Assembly: GCA_012656075.1 (NCBI GenBank)
Contig: JAAKBF010000354.1
Location: 186,001 to 250,000, forward strand
DNA length: 64,000 bases
Direction: 5' to 3'
Origin: Phytophthora hibernalis
Taxonomy: Eukaryota > Oomycota > Peronosporomycetes > Peronosporales > Peronosporaceae
Position numbers and translations under genes: made by a program. This document shows positions 12,527 to 24,216 of this stretch, piece after piece. The notes under the pieces are model-generated. The model was not told the DNA's origin. It searched no databases and worked only from the letters and a program-made list of their open reading frames with translations. Position 1 is the first letter of the stretch. The number at the start of each line of letters is the position of its first letter.

Positions 12527-13370
12527 TTTGGTTTTGTGTCTTTGCGTTTGGTCTCTTCAGCTTCAAATTCCGAAATGAGGGAGATTCTGTATGTCGCACT
12601 TTGGGCACAATTGCACAACAACGACCCCGAATTAGAGATAAGAATTAGAAAGCGGAATGTCGTCTACTGCGTTGACGACCGAACGATGGCATCAATCGCC
12701 CGACGTCGACAGAGAGCTGTTTGCTCTGTGCATTTCCTGTAAGCTTAGTGGAGCGCTGCTCTCTGCTGTAAAAAGGTAAATTGAAGGCTGCACTGCAATG
12801 GGAAATCGGACGGTGTCGTGAAGATGCAATGTTGGTGGCAAGAAGGCTGAGTCTTGGTCACTGCTGGACGCACGCTGGCGTTTGTGAAGCTCAGCGACTG
12901 ACTTTCATCCGGCAACAAGAAAAGGTGTGTACATGTAGACCAGTGAGTGTATCGCTCAAGTGGATCAGGTGGGTTTGTGTTTTCAGTGTTGTCCACGGAC
13001 AATCGAACCACAGCGATAGGCTCACGCTTGCACAACCGCTGCTTTCCGTGCAGCTCGCGTTGTGCGTACGCCGCAGCGACACCAACTGCAATGCGTTTCC
13101 GCTCAGGTTCGCTCGAGTTCTCTTAAAAGCTGCTCGAAGACGGCCTCGCCTTGAAACCCCTGGGAAACCTTCCGCCCCATCACCGCACCGTGCTTTCCTC
13201 CAGCCTGTCGAGGGCCACGCCTTCAACGGCCGGACTGTCCATATATGGCTCCGCCTCCAGTTCTTGTCAACGTCGGCGTTTTGGGCCTCGAAAAAGGCAA
13301 GTCGCTTGCAAGTTGAAGTGCATGTCGTTAATTCGGGGATAAATCGTCTCCATATTTAGCAGTTTGCATT
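12527..13370. other. Intergenic region without recognised gene
   Basis: About 840 bp between the SnoaL-like gene and the next possible coding region. Short open frames on both strands have no protein-like composition. I see no RNA gene, repeat or transposon signature. Confidence 0.4.
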
Positions 13371-13888
13371 CTAAAAGGAGGCACCTTCCAGCGTGCGACC
13401 TCTTGAGCTCCTTCTTCTTGGCATTCCCTCATCCTCCTCGTCGCCTGCACCCCTCAGCATCACTCGAAAGCGCAATTCTGAGTCTCGGTCTGATATCTGA
13501 AAAGCCTGAGCTCCAAGCTGGAAAGCCGCAGTGAGTTGCGTGCGTTTGCCAGACGCACCCACTCGGTATTCTTCCAAATCCTGCAGACAAAAGATTTTGC
13601 ATTCCTCGAACCCCCACCTCAGGATGGCAGCCAAGGCACAGGACGAGAAGCTCATGGAACTCTGTGCCAATGAGTCCGTCCTGAACGCCCCACCCCGACC
13701 ACCAACTCGACGTGGAGCTTCGTGCAGATGAACATGACGCTGCTCCCCATTGCGCGACCGCGGCCGGTCAGCGTCACCCACAGGTTCCAGGAGGGGGCGG
13801 CTCTTTCGGGGTCAAACCCTGTACACCCACCCAGAAACTGCACCGTCGTCTTCGTCAGAACACCAGCAATATCAGTCCCAGGCGCCAT
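13371..13888 (-). CDS. Possible gene, unknown function, one frameshift
   Basis: Not recognised. From the ATG at 13888 (MAPGTDIAGVLTKTTVQFLG) the minus strand reads as plausible protein to about 13695. There one missing base in a C/G run (plus-strand CGCCCCACCCC) moves it into the frame that continues AFRTDSLAQSSMSFSSCA and AFQISDRDSELRFRVMLRG down to the stop at 13371. Corrected length is about 172 residues, beta-rich and without membrane segments. The same DNA is also open on the plus strand (next entry). The acidic DEEDEG stretch and natural residue mix in 13400-13650 favour the minus strand there. Confidence 0.4.
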
Positions 13889-14311
13889 GATGACTCGAAC
13901 AATGTTCGACCAGCTACCACCACGTCAATCAGCAGTGGCCTCCCACCCACGCCCAGATCGGCCAGTGGGGCTAAAAGGAAACACGCGGAGACGTGGCACG
14001 TCCCTGCCATTGACACGTCGATGCCTCCTCCGTCGGTTTGTGCGTCCTGGAGGGTACGCAGCCTCAGTGAAGACCTGTACCCCCAGCTCCTCGAAGCGAC
14101 AGTGGATATTCCAGTGACCCGGCAAGACAAACAACGTCGGGTTATAGCCCATTATTGCACAGAAGTACGAGTTTGTCCTCGGGTTGTGCTGCTAAGGGAC
14201 GGTTCAAGGGCAAGCGGATCCTGCAATTGCAGGACGAAGAGCGCCGACTCCACCCGGACGATCGCTCCACGGCACCGTCGCCGTCCAAGCGGAGCAAACT
14301 CCAGCACTAGT
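13712..14311 (+). CDS. Possible Ser/Arg/Pro-rich protein, overlaps the minus-strand frame
   Basis: Not recognised. The C-terminal part (14085-14311) reads convincingly on the plus strand: SDSGYSSDPARQTTSGYSPL, then GKRILQLQDEERRLHPDD and a short basic tail to the stop. It joins the frame from 13712 if one C is restored in the C run near 14083. Upstream of 13890 the plus and minus readings overlap and I cannot decide between them; the true 5' exon may lie elsewhere. The protein would be low-complexity and probably disordered. Confidence 0.33.
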
Positions 14312-14874
14312 CTATTGGAGACTTTGTCTGCTATCGCTACACTACATCACACTGCAAATAGGTTCATGCATCTCCTACTTTATTAACTCGTAACGCGCTC
14401 TTATCTATTTTTTCGTAGACTCTGTCGCTGGATTGCTGGATCAATTCTCTCGGTTTTAAATTTCTTTTCGCCTCAGCCATGACACTTGACGAAGACATCG
14501 TTTGTGAAGCCAGCGCAGCAACGTCGAACACGGATGTTGTCAAGCCAAGAGCATCGAAATACAATCTGTTTACTGGACATTATTGCACGAAGTTGAAGTG
14601 AATCTTCCAGCTCGTATCAGCCTAAGTATTTCCTAGAAGCAATGTGGACTGACCTATCTTCTTCAAAAGCTGAAGCCGATCGCGTCAGAGCACCAGCTTC
14701 CACCAATTATCTCAAACGTCGAAGCTTTTGGGACGATTGAAAACTCAGGGTCGAAAAACAGTAAGCTGCCCTGCTTTGGTTGTACCGGTCTCGAAATGAT
14801 TGAACCCTTCGCCTTCCACAAATTTTGGTCCTCAATTTTTAGTCGCATTTCCACCTGGGCAAATCGAGGCGAGA
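14312..14874. other. Intergenic region upstream of dynactin p25 gene
   Basis: About 560 bp, AT-richer than the flanking genes, with no recognised coding or RNA feature. CCTCAATTTTTAG near 14831 resembles an oomycete initiator with flanking element, about 45 bp upstream of the next ATG. Confidence 0.4.
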
Positions 14875-15719
14875 ATGAACCCGTACGTGGAGGCGGCCGA
14901 GACGCAGTTCGACCCGGAGACGTACATCCACACGTCCACAGGCAACAAGATCAGCCGCAAATGCACCCTCTGCGGCGCCCATAACATCCACCTGCGCGGA
15001 AAGGTGCGTCAAATTGCAGCCTAAATTTGGTATCTAAATGCACAATTCTCTCACATGTTATACTTTTGCCTTCAGACAATTGTGGATTCGGGTACAATTG
15101 TGCGCGCTGACTTGGCAAAGGTGTCTCTCGGGAAGCAGTGCATTATCCGCGAGAAATGCGTCGTGAAGCCTCCGACCAGAATCGTCTCCACGTACGATTG
15201 CAGTTATGTTTGAGAAAGTTAGGGTCTCTTTAAATTTATTTCTATTGTTTGTGGAATGAAGTGGACTGGCCTACATCCCAGTCAAAGTGGGGGACTATGT
15301 GTACATCGGAGAGGACACAGTGGTGGAAGCAGCGATGATCGGGTCCTACGTGCAGATCGGCAAGAATTGTGTCATTGTGAGTTGGTGTTTGCTTGCAAGG
15401 TGCGGTATGTTTTCGCTGATTTTGTGTCATGTGTTTGTGTAGGGCAAGCGTGCTATCATTCGAGACTGCTGCCGGATTGAAGACAACACTGTTGTGCCTG
15501 CTGATGCCGTCATCCCGCCGTTCTCTAGGATTGGCGGCATTCCAGGTATGGAGAACGACTTGAACTACACTACTGTTGGGATTCGGTTGATGCTTAATTG
15601 TTGTTGACGGTTTTGGCCGGACAGGAAAACTTATTGAAGATATGCCGGAGGCTACACAGGAGCTGTGCATCGGACAGATCAGCCGATACTTTGACAACTT
15701 CACTCCGCGTGAAAACTGA
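14875..15719 (+). CDS. DCTN5: Dynactin subunit 5 (p25)
   Basis: Pointed-end subunit of dynactin, the dynein activator that moves cargo along microtubules. It is a left-handed beta-helix protein of hexapeptide repeats. Five exons: introns 15004-15075, 15192-15261, 15377-15442 and 15546-15624, all GT-AG and phase-consistent. The joined protein is 185 residues, close to the usual 182. Typical segments are TSTGNKISRKCTLCGAHNIH, IGSYVQIGKNCVI and DCCRIEDNTVVPADAVIPPF. An upstream in-frame ATG (14800) would add unrelated residues, so I start at 14875 (MNPYVEAAETQFDPETYIHT). No frameshift is needed. This is an intron-rich gene for this genome and consistent with a flagellate, microtubule-rich life stage. 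Confidence 0.95.
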
Positions 15720-15830
15720 GATTCAAATGTGAAGTGGTAAACGGGTTTGATGGTTTGTGTTCCTGTCACCAAATATTCTTTTGTACTGTTGTGGTATTCA
15801 AACTATGCTACAACTGATGCGGTATTTGCA

Positions 15831-17279
15831 TCACAACCACTTCTTGTTTGCATTGAGTAGGTGAGAGCGTTTGTCGGGGCTTGCAGGATGGTAGAATGCT
15901 GGTCCGGGTGCAGCCCCCTTCGGCACCTTCCCAACAGTTCCCTCGTTTCTTGACGTCTTGGATTTGAACACACTAGCAGATCCCTGTTTCTCTGATAGCT
16001 TGTCAACCAACGTTGAGACTTCGTACGTTCCTGGTCCTGTGGTGTAACGATATGCTGAAAAGTTACTACGGGTAGCTGAATTGAAACTCTAATACGTTTG
16101 ACTAATGCCTTACCAAGCTCTCCGTCTGTGACGATCTTCCCGGGCTGATGGCCGAAGCGATCAGTGCTTCCAGCATGAAATGTTGCACTCGTGTGGGATT
16201 TAGCGACCCAGTCGTATCGAAGTGCACTTTCCGCGTCTTCGGCATTGTAAGCCCCTGGCCCAGGAGTAAAAGTTGCGTCCGACCCAAGACGCTTTACCGA
16301 TGATTTGAATGTCGAGTGCGGAGACTTACTGCCTCGAAGCGATTGACCAAGCTGAATGGGGTTTTCATACTGCCCTGGCGCAGGGACCTCCTTAGAAATA
16401 TTCCACCCTCTGGATGTCTTCGACGAAAATACAGACTTGGAGACGTTATGAGCGTACGCTGACGATGGCTGTGCAGCGTTATAGTCTCCAGGTCCTGGTA
16501 CCGAAGTATTCGGACTTTGGTTACTGCTCCGTTTGGGCTGGAAGCAAAGCAGCAACGAGATCAGTCGAAAACATACAATTTATGGTATTCACGGATGGCA
16601 AAACTGACGTACAATGTTTACAAAGCTGCTCATGCCGTGTTTCCTGTTTTGCGTCCTGTGCTCGATTCTTGTTCATCAAATAAAGGGGTGAGCTGATGAA
16701 GGGTGATGAAAGGCCAGTGCGAAAGTACCTGTCTGGCTGGTATTGCCCAGGGCCTGGAACCATTAATTTGACCTTCTCATCGAATCGCTTTGACTTCGAA
16801 ACAAAACCTGTACTGTAGCCCAAACGAGACACCGATCCTGAATCAACAGTCGAGCGCACGAGGCTTGGTGGTTTGTAGTACTGACCAGGCCCCGGTTGTT
16901 CGTTCTGCAGCAAAGATATAACCATTGTCACAACTGCATTGACAACTGTAAGACTCTACTTGAAACTTACCTCGCAGTCGCCAAAACGCAGCGTTCTATT
17001 GCCAAAGGCATTGCGCTCGTTAGGATCTCGATGCAGAACCGTCTCGTACTTGGATGGAATCGAAGACACTTTCTGTTCGACGAATAGTTCGCACACGTAA
17101 GCACTTCTCCAAACAAACCCACACCGTGACAGCCATCATACCATACTAAGATCCGGTGGTGGTTGTCGGAGCACAGCAGCACCTCGCATGACCGACCCAG
17201 TCGTTTTCGTCCCCACTTGGCGAAAGTTTGGCTTCGTTTGCATGTCCTCAGCCGGATACACCGCTGCAGGAAGCTTCAT
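15831..17279 (-). CDS. Sperm-tail PG-rich repeat (SHIPPO/ODF3-like) protein
   Basis: Axoneme-associated protein with PGPGxY repeats, expected in zoospore flagella. Exon 1 begins MKLPAAVYPAEDM at 17279. Introns 17073-17141 and 16905-16970 lead to the repeat exons (NEQPGPGQYYKPP, MVPGPGQYQPDR, SVPGPGDYNAA, VPAPGQYENP, TPGPGAYNAE). A last intron (16037-16113) leads to GPGTYEVSTLVDK and APGPAFYHP, with the stop at 15831. A further junction between about 16530 and 16730 is certain but its exact splice sites did not come out in frame, so a base may be wrong there. About 350 residues, basic and serine-rich, no membrane segment. Confidence 0.85.
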
Positions 17280-17492
17280 TTTTCCTCTGTTAAACTCAAT
17301 CAACGCTTCTCAACTGCAGTCGTAGAACGCTCGTGCAATTTATCACTCGCTATATATATATACGCAGATAAATCTCGCTAAGAAATGCCCCGGGCTAATT
17401 CTGATGGTTTCCATTGTTGCTCCTAAAGTCATCCCCGTCCAATCGGATAATGTGTCATAGTGAAATCAAGGTAAAATCGAGTCGTGGGAGGA

Positions 17493-18514
17493 ATGACGTC
17501 AGAGCAAGAGTCTCCGCTAGTGTCGTTTGGCTTGGTGACCGACGTGCAGTACGCAGACGTGGAGGACGGATGGGACTTCCACCACACGTCGCAGAGATTC
17601 TACCGCAACGCACTCCCACAACTGCAAGCCACCGTCGCCGAGTGGCTGCGCGTGGCCAAGAGCGAAAGTTCCTCGTCGAAATTGCGTTTTGCGGTGAATT
17701 TGGGAGACCTCATCGATGGCAAGAACCGACCTGCCTCCACGTCACGACAAGCGCTGGAGAGCACCAAAGCAGCGTGGGTCCCATTTGAAGACGCCGTGGG
17801 GCCAGTGCATCACTTGGTTGGCAACCACGAGCTCTACAATTTCCCTGCCGCTGTCATCCAGAAGGAACTTCTCTACCAACCGACGGAGGATGCACCGCTG
17901 CGAAGTTACTACGATTTCAAGTACCAGAAGCACCCAAGTTCCGATTCGTAGTGCTGGACTGCTACGGGTTGTCGATACTCGGCCGAGAGAAGACGGACCC
18001 AATGTACCAGGAAGCGGTGGCACTGCTGCGTAGCGTGAACCCGAACGAGAACTTCAACTCTCCGACGGGCCTCGTTGGAGAGCAGCGACGGTTTGTCGCC
18101 TTTAATGGAGCAGTGGATCAGGAGCAGATGTGTTGGCTCGAGGAGGTGCTCAACAAGGCTGCAACGGCAGAAGAGCACGTGGTGATTTTCACGCACGTTC
18201 CGATCCATCCAAACACGACGCCGGCACCTTCCAGTTTGCTGTGGAACTACCCGGAGATGCTCGAGTTGATTCATCGCTTTGCTTGCGTCCGTGTCGTCTT
18301 CTCGGGTCACTCTCATGCTGACGGGTACGTACACGAAGGAGGTGTGCACTTTGTTGTGAGTGACGCCATCCTGGAATGTGCTCCGTCCGAGACTGCTCAT
18401 GCACTGGTGCACGTGTACGAGGACAAATTGGTCGTGGAAGGCTATGACAAGATCCCAACCCGTGAACTGCATCTCACCAAAGCTGAGACGGAGACCTCTG
18501 CTGCAAAGAAATAA
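17493..18514 (+). CDS. Calcineurin-like metallophosphatase, ADP-ribose/CDP-alcohol diphosphatase-like
   Basis: Mn-dependent phosphodiesterase-type enzyme resembling ADPRM, which cleaves ADP-ribose and CDP-alcohols. The metallophosphatase motifs appear in order: FGLVTDVQYAD (metal motif I), NLGDLIDG (II), GNHE (III), FTHVPIHP (IV) and SGHSHADGY (V). About 340 residues. One C is missing in the run CACCCAAG near 17933, which splits the gene between FKYQKHP and KFRFVVLDCYG; adding it restores the family sequence exactly. I use the ATG at 17493, the first in frame. No signal peptide, so cytosolic. Confidence 0.87.
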
Positions 18515-18826
18515 ACTCAAGTTGAAGTGAGCTCAGCGTCTGCAATGCTAGAGATAGAGGAACCAGTGAGGGAGATGACACAACACAGCCACAGCACTTG
18601 CGGTCGCGCTCATGTTTCGATTTGTGCTTCAGGCGTGGGGTTTCTTATTTCGCCGCATCATTTTTCACTCGAGTTGTGACTAGCTCGCTAAGCTTCACTG
18701 ACTTCAACTCGTCACGCCCACCTGCTCTGCAATCTGACGTCGCTCGTCCTTTAAGAAGAAGAAAAACACTCGTCCCTTGTTTAAAAACCTCAGTCAGCAG
18801 GTGCCAGAAGTCCAGAGACCGTCCAC
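18515..18826. other. Intergenic region between convergent genes
   Basis: About 310 bp between the convergent phosphatase and small membrane-protein genes. No coding or RNA feature is visible; it should hold both 3' untranslated regions. Confidence 0.4.
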
Positions 18827-19223
18827 TTAGTGGTGCTCCTCCTTCTTCTCCGCAAACGCGTGTCCTGTCAAAAGCGATTTTAAACAAAATTAGACATCCC
18901 GAAATCGATCTCTCAAACTTGATCAAATGTCACGTACGGTGGTGGCACCACCACTCAATAGCGACACCAGCTCCGCCCACGATGATCATCATGTGCGCGA
19001 GCGGCTTGATGCTGCCGTTGTAGATGAAGCGGTTGCCGTAGCCCTGCGCCCAGGCGTTGAACTTGTTCGTGGGCGGGTTGGCCGAGCGCGCGGCCATTCC
19101 GGCACGCGCGCGGTCCACGAGGTTGGCGGTGGCCGTGCGCGAGGCCTGGTACTCCTGCGCCAGCTTCTCCGGGTTCGTGTCGGCCAGGCGGCGGATCTCG
19201 TCCAGCGTGTACTCCTTGGTCAT
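18827..19223 (-). CDS. Small single-helix membrane protein, possibly mitochondrial ATP-synthase f-like
   Basis: Two exons: ATG at 19223, 286-bp first exon, intron 18865-18937 (GT-AG), then a 38-bp last exon ending in a charged tail (AFAEKKEEHH). The 107-residue protein has a hydrophilic helical N-terminus (YTLDEIRRLADTNPEKLA), a segment FNAWAQGYGNRFIYNGSIKP and one membrane helix (MMIIVGGAGVAIEWW). Size, the Tyr/Gly/Asn motif before the helix and the short His-rich tail recall mitochondrial F-type ATP synthase subunit f, but that is inference. Reading through the donor site gives a slightly longer exon 1, so the 38-bp exon is what gives the charged end. Confidence 0.62.
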
Positions 19224-19477
19224 AATTCTGGAAGGGGCTTGTTGACTGGGCGGTTCAAATGAATCGTGCGGCGGGAAGCGCTGGAGATTGTCTGTGAAGT
19301 GTACGTTCGGTGGCGGGTGGCGCCTCCGCCACCGACTAAAGTAAACACTTACTATTTGTAAGTGGATACAAATGACAAGTTTGTTCACTTTAGTGACGGG
19401 GCTTCTAATTTGGGACACGCTATTTTCGGGATTATTTTCGGACTATTTTTGGCGGGAACCACTTTATTGATCTTTTC

Positions 19478-20739
19478 ATGGATGCCGAGCAAGTGACGGG
19501 CGAGAAACGCGAGCGTGAGGATGTACAGCAGGCGAACGAGGAGGAGGAGCAGGTGGTGACGCTCTCGGAGGTGCTACAGCACAACGAGCACATGACGGAG
19601 ACGGCGGACGCGGTGCTGGGTGACGCTAGTGACACACACTGCAGCTACCCCATGGGTTACCTTCGGCAGGCGGTTTACGCTTGTGTAACCTGCACGCCGG
19701 ACGCTGTGGAGAAACCTGAGGCTAGGGCTGGGGTGTGTCTCGCCTGCACGTACAACTGTCATCAGGACCATGAACTCGTGGAGCTCTACACCAAGCGCGG
19801 CTTCCGCTGCGACTGCGGCAATGCCAAGTTCCCAACAAGTGGGTGGTTGAGAGGTGTATGTTGGGTTAAATTGTACTGGTACTAATTGGGTTTTATGGGT
19901 TCTTTGCTGTAGCGAACCCGTGCAAGCTGGAAGCGGACAAGGCACCCACCAACCCACGCAACACGTACTCGCAGAACTATGGAGGACTGTACTGCAATTG
20001 CCACCGCCCGTATCCTGACCCGGAAAGGACGACGTCGGAGGTTATGGTGCAGTGTGTCATCTGTGAAGACTGGCTGCATGAGGAGCACATTTCCAGCGAT
20101 GTAGAAGAGAAATCTGCAAGCAAGGAGGCTGATAGTGAGGGACTGGAGGAGTCACCTGATGTGGAGAAGGTCTTGGAAAATACGGTCTCGCCGGAAAGCT
20201 TTGACGAACTGGTTTGTCTCGAGTGCATGAACAAGCACCCTTTCCTCTTGGCGTACACTGTGGAGAGTCCGGACGTGGAGGAAGTTGAGACTGAAGGAAA
20301 GAAAGAACAAACGGATGCGGTTGAGTGTGTGCTTAAGATCAAGCAGCATCAACTGGAGGCGGAGGGTGCACCTACTCTGCGGCCTACATTTTGGTCGAGT
20401 GAATGGCGCAATGAGTTGTGTCAATGCTCGTCGTGCGTCACGCTGTTCGAAAAGCACGGCGTCGCGTTCCTGCTGGACCCCGAGGACTCGCTGCACGTAT
20501 ACGAAGCCAGTGCAAGAGAGAAGAAGACTGCTTCGGACGAGGAAATGGCCCAACGTGCGCTTGCTAACAAACTTACGCACGAGCAGCAAGTTGAAGTTGC
20601 TATGGGCTACAGCCTCATGAAGAACAACCTGCAGCAGTATCTCGCAGGGTTTGCAGCTGCAGGCAAGACGGTGCGCAAAGAGGACATCCAGAATTTCTTT
20701 GAAGGGCTGAGCCAAGCCAAACGACAGAAGACTGAGTAA
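19478..20739 (+). CDS. UBR7-like protein (UBR box plus PHD finger)
   Basis: Putative E3 ubiquitin ligase/histone reader of the UBR7 group, nuclear. After an acidic N-terminus comes a UBR-type zinc box (CSYPMGYLRQAVYACVTC ... CLACTYNCHQDHELVELYTK ... FRCDCGNAKF). An intron (19839-19912, GTGGGT...TAG) precedes the family-typical NTYSQNYGGLYCNCHRPYPD and a PHD-like Cys/His module (VMVQCVICEDWLHEEHI ... LVCLECMNKHPF). The C-terminal part has WRNELCQCSSC and a helical end. Total about 395 residues, close to family length. Joining is in frame with no base errors. The ATG at 19478 follows an AT-rich leader. Confidence 0.9.
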
Positions 20740-20817
20740 AGTGAGATAAAGGCTTCATTCAACTGCCGTCAAACATTTCCTTTGAACGTGATTCATAATA
20801 ACGACTACCTCGAAGTA

Positions 20818-23142
20818 CTATTTACCCTCAGCGTGTTGTTTACTTTTGAACTTACCCAGGAACTCGAAAACCTTCGCCGACAAAGTGGGCTTTGCTTCCA
20901 GTGGATCTCCAGGCTTGGCAGTCTCAATCGTAGCAGCCAGACGGGCACCTTGGTCAATTGCACGCTTTGCATCCAGTTCACCAGCCTCGTCAGCACCACC
21001 GATACGGAACACCGTGACGCCCTTCTCCTGAAGCGGTTTCTCGAGTTCGCGCAGCGGCACTTGGCCAGCGCAAACAATCACATTGTCCACGTCCAGGACA
21101 TGCTTCTTGCCCTTCTTATCAGTGTAGTGCAGTCCTGCATCGTCAACCTTGTCGTACGATACGCCACCGATCAACTTCACATCGCGGTGCTTCAGTGATA
21201 ATCTGTGGATCCAGCCCGTGGTCTTTCCTAGATCCTTGCCGTGCTTCGTGGACTTTCGCTGCATTAAGTAAACCTCACGTGATGGCGGAGGGATACTGGA
21301 TTTGATGCCAGCCACACCTCCGCGCACCGAATTGGTGGTGTCGATGCCCCATTCACGAGCAAAGGCACCCACACTCGAGCTGGTAGACTCACCCACGTGA
21401 GTGATGAACTCGGCCACGTCAAATCCGATGCCACCAGCACCGATGATCGCCACCTTCTTTCCAACAGGAGCTTTGTTCTTGAGAACGTCAATGTAGCTCA
21501 ACACCTTTGGGTGGTCCGCACCAGGGATCTTGAGTGCGCGCGGCAGTACACCCGTTGAGATGACTACCTTGTCAAACGCCCCCGACGCCAGATCCGCAAC
21601 TCCCACACGCAGTCCAAGTTTTACCTTTACACCCTTCAGCTTCAGCTGTTTTTCAAAGTAGCGGAGCGTCTCGTAGAACTCCTCTTTGCCCGGAATGGTC
21701 TTCGCCATATTAAACTGACCACCAATTGCGTCTGCCTGGTCGAACAAGGTCACCTCGTGACCTCGAGTTGCTGCTGCAGTTGAAAATGACAAGCCGGCCG
21801 GTCCAGCGCCTACGACTGCTACACGCTGTACATCTGCACAATGACGAAGAATAATTAGCTGTGGCTTGTAGTAATATCCGATAAGTAAATCACGCACCCT
21901 CCGTTGGGGTGTAGTTTAGCAGGGTTTCGTAGCCTGAGCGGGGATTCACAAGACAACTGGCCGTGATGCCCTTGAACGTGTGATCCAGACACGCCTGGTT
22001 GCAGCCAATGCACGTGTTGATTTCATCCACTCGCCCTTCTTCCGTCTTCAGTACAAACTCTGGGTCGGCAAGGAAGGGTCGTGCCATCGACACCATGTCT
22101 GTAGACCAAGATAAGCTGTGTTAGGTCGTGAACAAGATTATGATCAAGATCAACTCACCTGCGTGTCCTTCGGCAATAATCTGCTCGGCAACATCGGGCA
22201 TATTGATGCGGTTCGTCGTGATAAGCGGGATGGAGACCTCGCCCTTCATCTTCTGGGTAACCCACGAAAACCCACCGCGCGGAACGCTCGTCGCGATCGT
22301 CGGGATGCGAGCCTCATGCCAACCAATGCCCGTGTTTATGATCGTAGCGCCCGCAGCCTCGATCTGCTTGGCGAGCAGGACAATTTCGTCCCACGTGCTG
22401 CCCTTCTCGACCAGATCCAGCATGGACAAGCGGTATATGATGATAAAGTCTTTGCCTACTGCTGCACGAACAGCCTTGACAATCTCCACGGGAAGCGGAT
22501 GCGGTTCTCGTACGCCCCACCCCACTGGTCCTTCCTCTTGTTAGTGTGCTCCACAATGAACTGGTTGATCAAGTAACCTTCCGACCCCATGATCTCTACT
22601 CCATCATAACCTGCTTCACGTGCACGCGCCGCACAACTGGCATAGTCCCGGATCGTGCTCTCCACCGCAGAACTCGAAAGTTCGCGTGGGGTGAACCACC
22701 CGATAGGAGCTTTGATCGGAGACGGTGCCACATTGAACGGATGATACCCGTAACGTCCACTGTGGAGGATCTGCATGGCGATCTTGCCGTCATTGTCGTG
22801 CACAGCCTTTGTCACTTCTTTGTGTGCGTTCACCTCGCCCTGCGTGGTCAGTTTGGCTGCCAATGGACTCACCCGTCCCGCTCGATTGGGTGCAATGCCT
22901 CCAGTCACAATAAGACCCACGTTACCCTTCGCTCTGCAGCATTTGCATCAAAAACGGTTAGATATTTGGGTGGTCCAGTATGAAACATCCATTCAGTCGG
23001 ACCTTTCGGCGAAGAAGGCGGCGAGACGCGTGAGTGACTTGCCCTCCTCCAGTCCCGTGTGCATGGAGCCCATAAGCACGCGGTTCTTGAGCTGCGTGAA
23101 GCCCAAGTCCAGCGGTTGCAGCAGATTCGCGTACTTGCTCAT
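20818..23142 (-). CDS. NADH:flavin oxidoreductase, 2,4-dienoyl-CoA-reductase-like (FMN, 4Fe-4S, FAD)
   Basis: Multi-cofactor flavoenzyme like bacterial FadH, which reduces 2,4-dienoyl-CoA in unsaturated fatty-acid oxidation. An N-terminal Old-Yellow-Enzyme barrel (LLQPLDLGFTQLKNRVLMGS, MQILHSGRYGY, EIMGSEGYLINQF) leads to an iron-sulfur Cys motif (CIGCNQACLDHTFKGITASC). Then come an FAD-binding loop (VAVVGAGPAGLSFS) and an NAD(P) loop (KVAIIGAGGIGFDVAEF). Four exons: introns 22934-23002, 22099-22158 and 21834-21897, all GT-AG. One base is missing near 22497 between NRIRFP and VEIVKAVRAA. About 680 residues, the usual size. A bacterial-like architecture with introns implies long residence. The C-terminus has no clear SKL-type peroxisomal signal. 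Confidence 0.9.
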
Positions 23143-23372
23143 AAGGGTCGTCGGAGTATTTTGGTTTCTGAAGTGGCCCATTCCGATGGTCCAGTCTCAC
23201 GTCAGAATCTGACGTGAGGTTGAAGCAGTCACTAAAAGATCAGGTCACTCAACTGAATCGAATGATTAGCCAATCACTGAATCGGAATTTATTAGCGTAC
23301 TCGAAAATAATACTCTAACAAGTGTGCGATAGTTGATTGGCGACGCTTGAAAGGCACTGCTAGACAGTTGAC

Positions 23373-24125
23373 ATGGTGTTCTTTGTGTGTGAAGGCTGCA
23401 ATGAGACGCTCAAGAAGAACAAGGTGGACGCACACGCCGGACGCTGCCGCAACTGCTGGGCCGTGAGCTGCGTGGACTGCAGCGTCGTGTTCGAGGGCAA
23501 CGACTACGCGGCGCACACGAGCTGCATCTCGGAGGCGGAGAAGTACGAGAAGAGTCTGTTCCAGGGCGACAAAAGCAAGAGCAAGAGCGGCAAGAAGCAG
23601 ACACCGCAGGAGCGATGGATGGACGTCGTGCAGGCTGCCACGTGCCCTGAAGACCGCAAGCTGCAGGACGTGCTCACGCGCGTGGCCGGCTACGACAACG
23701 TGCCCCGCAAGAAGAACAAGTTCGTCAACTTCGTCACCAACAGTCTCGCGCTGCGTGACGTGACGCTCGTGGAACGTGCTTGGATCATCTATGAGACGGC
23801 ATTCAAGGCCTCCGCTCCGGCTGAGAAGACGGAGCCTGAGGAGAATGCGAGCAAGAAGCGGCCAGCGGAGACGGAGACGGACGAGGCTGCTAGTAAGAAG
23901 ACCAAGACGGAAGACAAACCCGTCAAGTGGAGTAAACTGATCAAGGCGGCGTTGAAGAGCGCTGGAAAGGAGCTGGACATGGACAAGCTGCGTGAACAGG
24001 TGCTCGAGCAGATTCAGGAGAAGAAACTGTCCTCCAAGAGCGAGAAGGAGCTGAAGAAAGAGTTTAAAGCTGCGATCAAGGAGAGCGACAAGTTTGCGGT
24101 TGTTGAAGTCGTGCGTCTGCAGTAA
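23373..24125 (+). CDS. LYAR-type zinc-finger nucleolar protein
   Basis: Homologue of the cell-growth-regulating nucleolar protein LYAR. The N-terminus carries two C2HC zinc fingers (FVCEGCNETLKKNKVDAHAG, then CRNCWAVSCVDCSVVF) typical of the family. A lysine/glutamate-rich linker with nuclear-localisation-like KKxK clusters follows, then a C-terminal helical domain (WSKLIKAALKSAGKELDMDK) like LYAR's conserved tail. 250 residues, single exon, intact. Role inferred from the family: nucleolar ribosome biogenesis and nucleic-acid binding. Confidence 0.88.
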   Translation: MVFFVCEGCNETLKKNKVDAHAGRCRNCWAVSCVDCSVVFEGNDYAAHTSCISEAEKYEKSLFQGDKSKSKSGKKQTPQERWMDVVQAATCPEDRKLQDVLTRVAGYDNVPRKKNKFVNFVTNSLALRDVTLVERAWIIYETAFKASAPAEKTEPEENASKKRPAETETDEAASKKTKTEDKPVKWSKLIKAALKSAGKELDMDKLREQVLEQIQEKKLSSKSEKELKKEFKAAIKESDKFAVVEVVRLQ

Positions 24126-24216
24126 ATAACATAGACTGAGAGTGCAATAGACTTTGGGATACCAGTGTACACTTGCGCAATCACTGTATTGAAGACGCCG
24201 GGTTTTGAGCCGCAAT

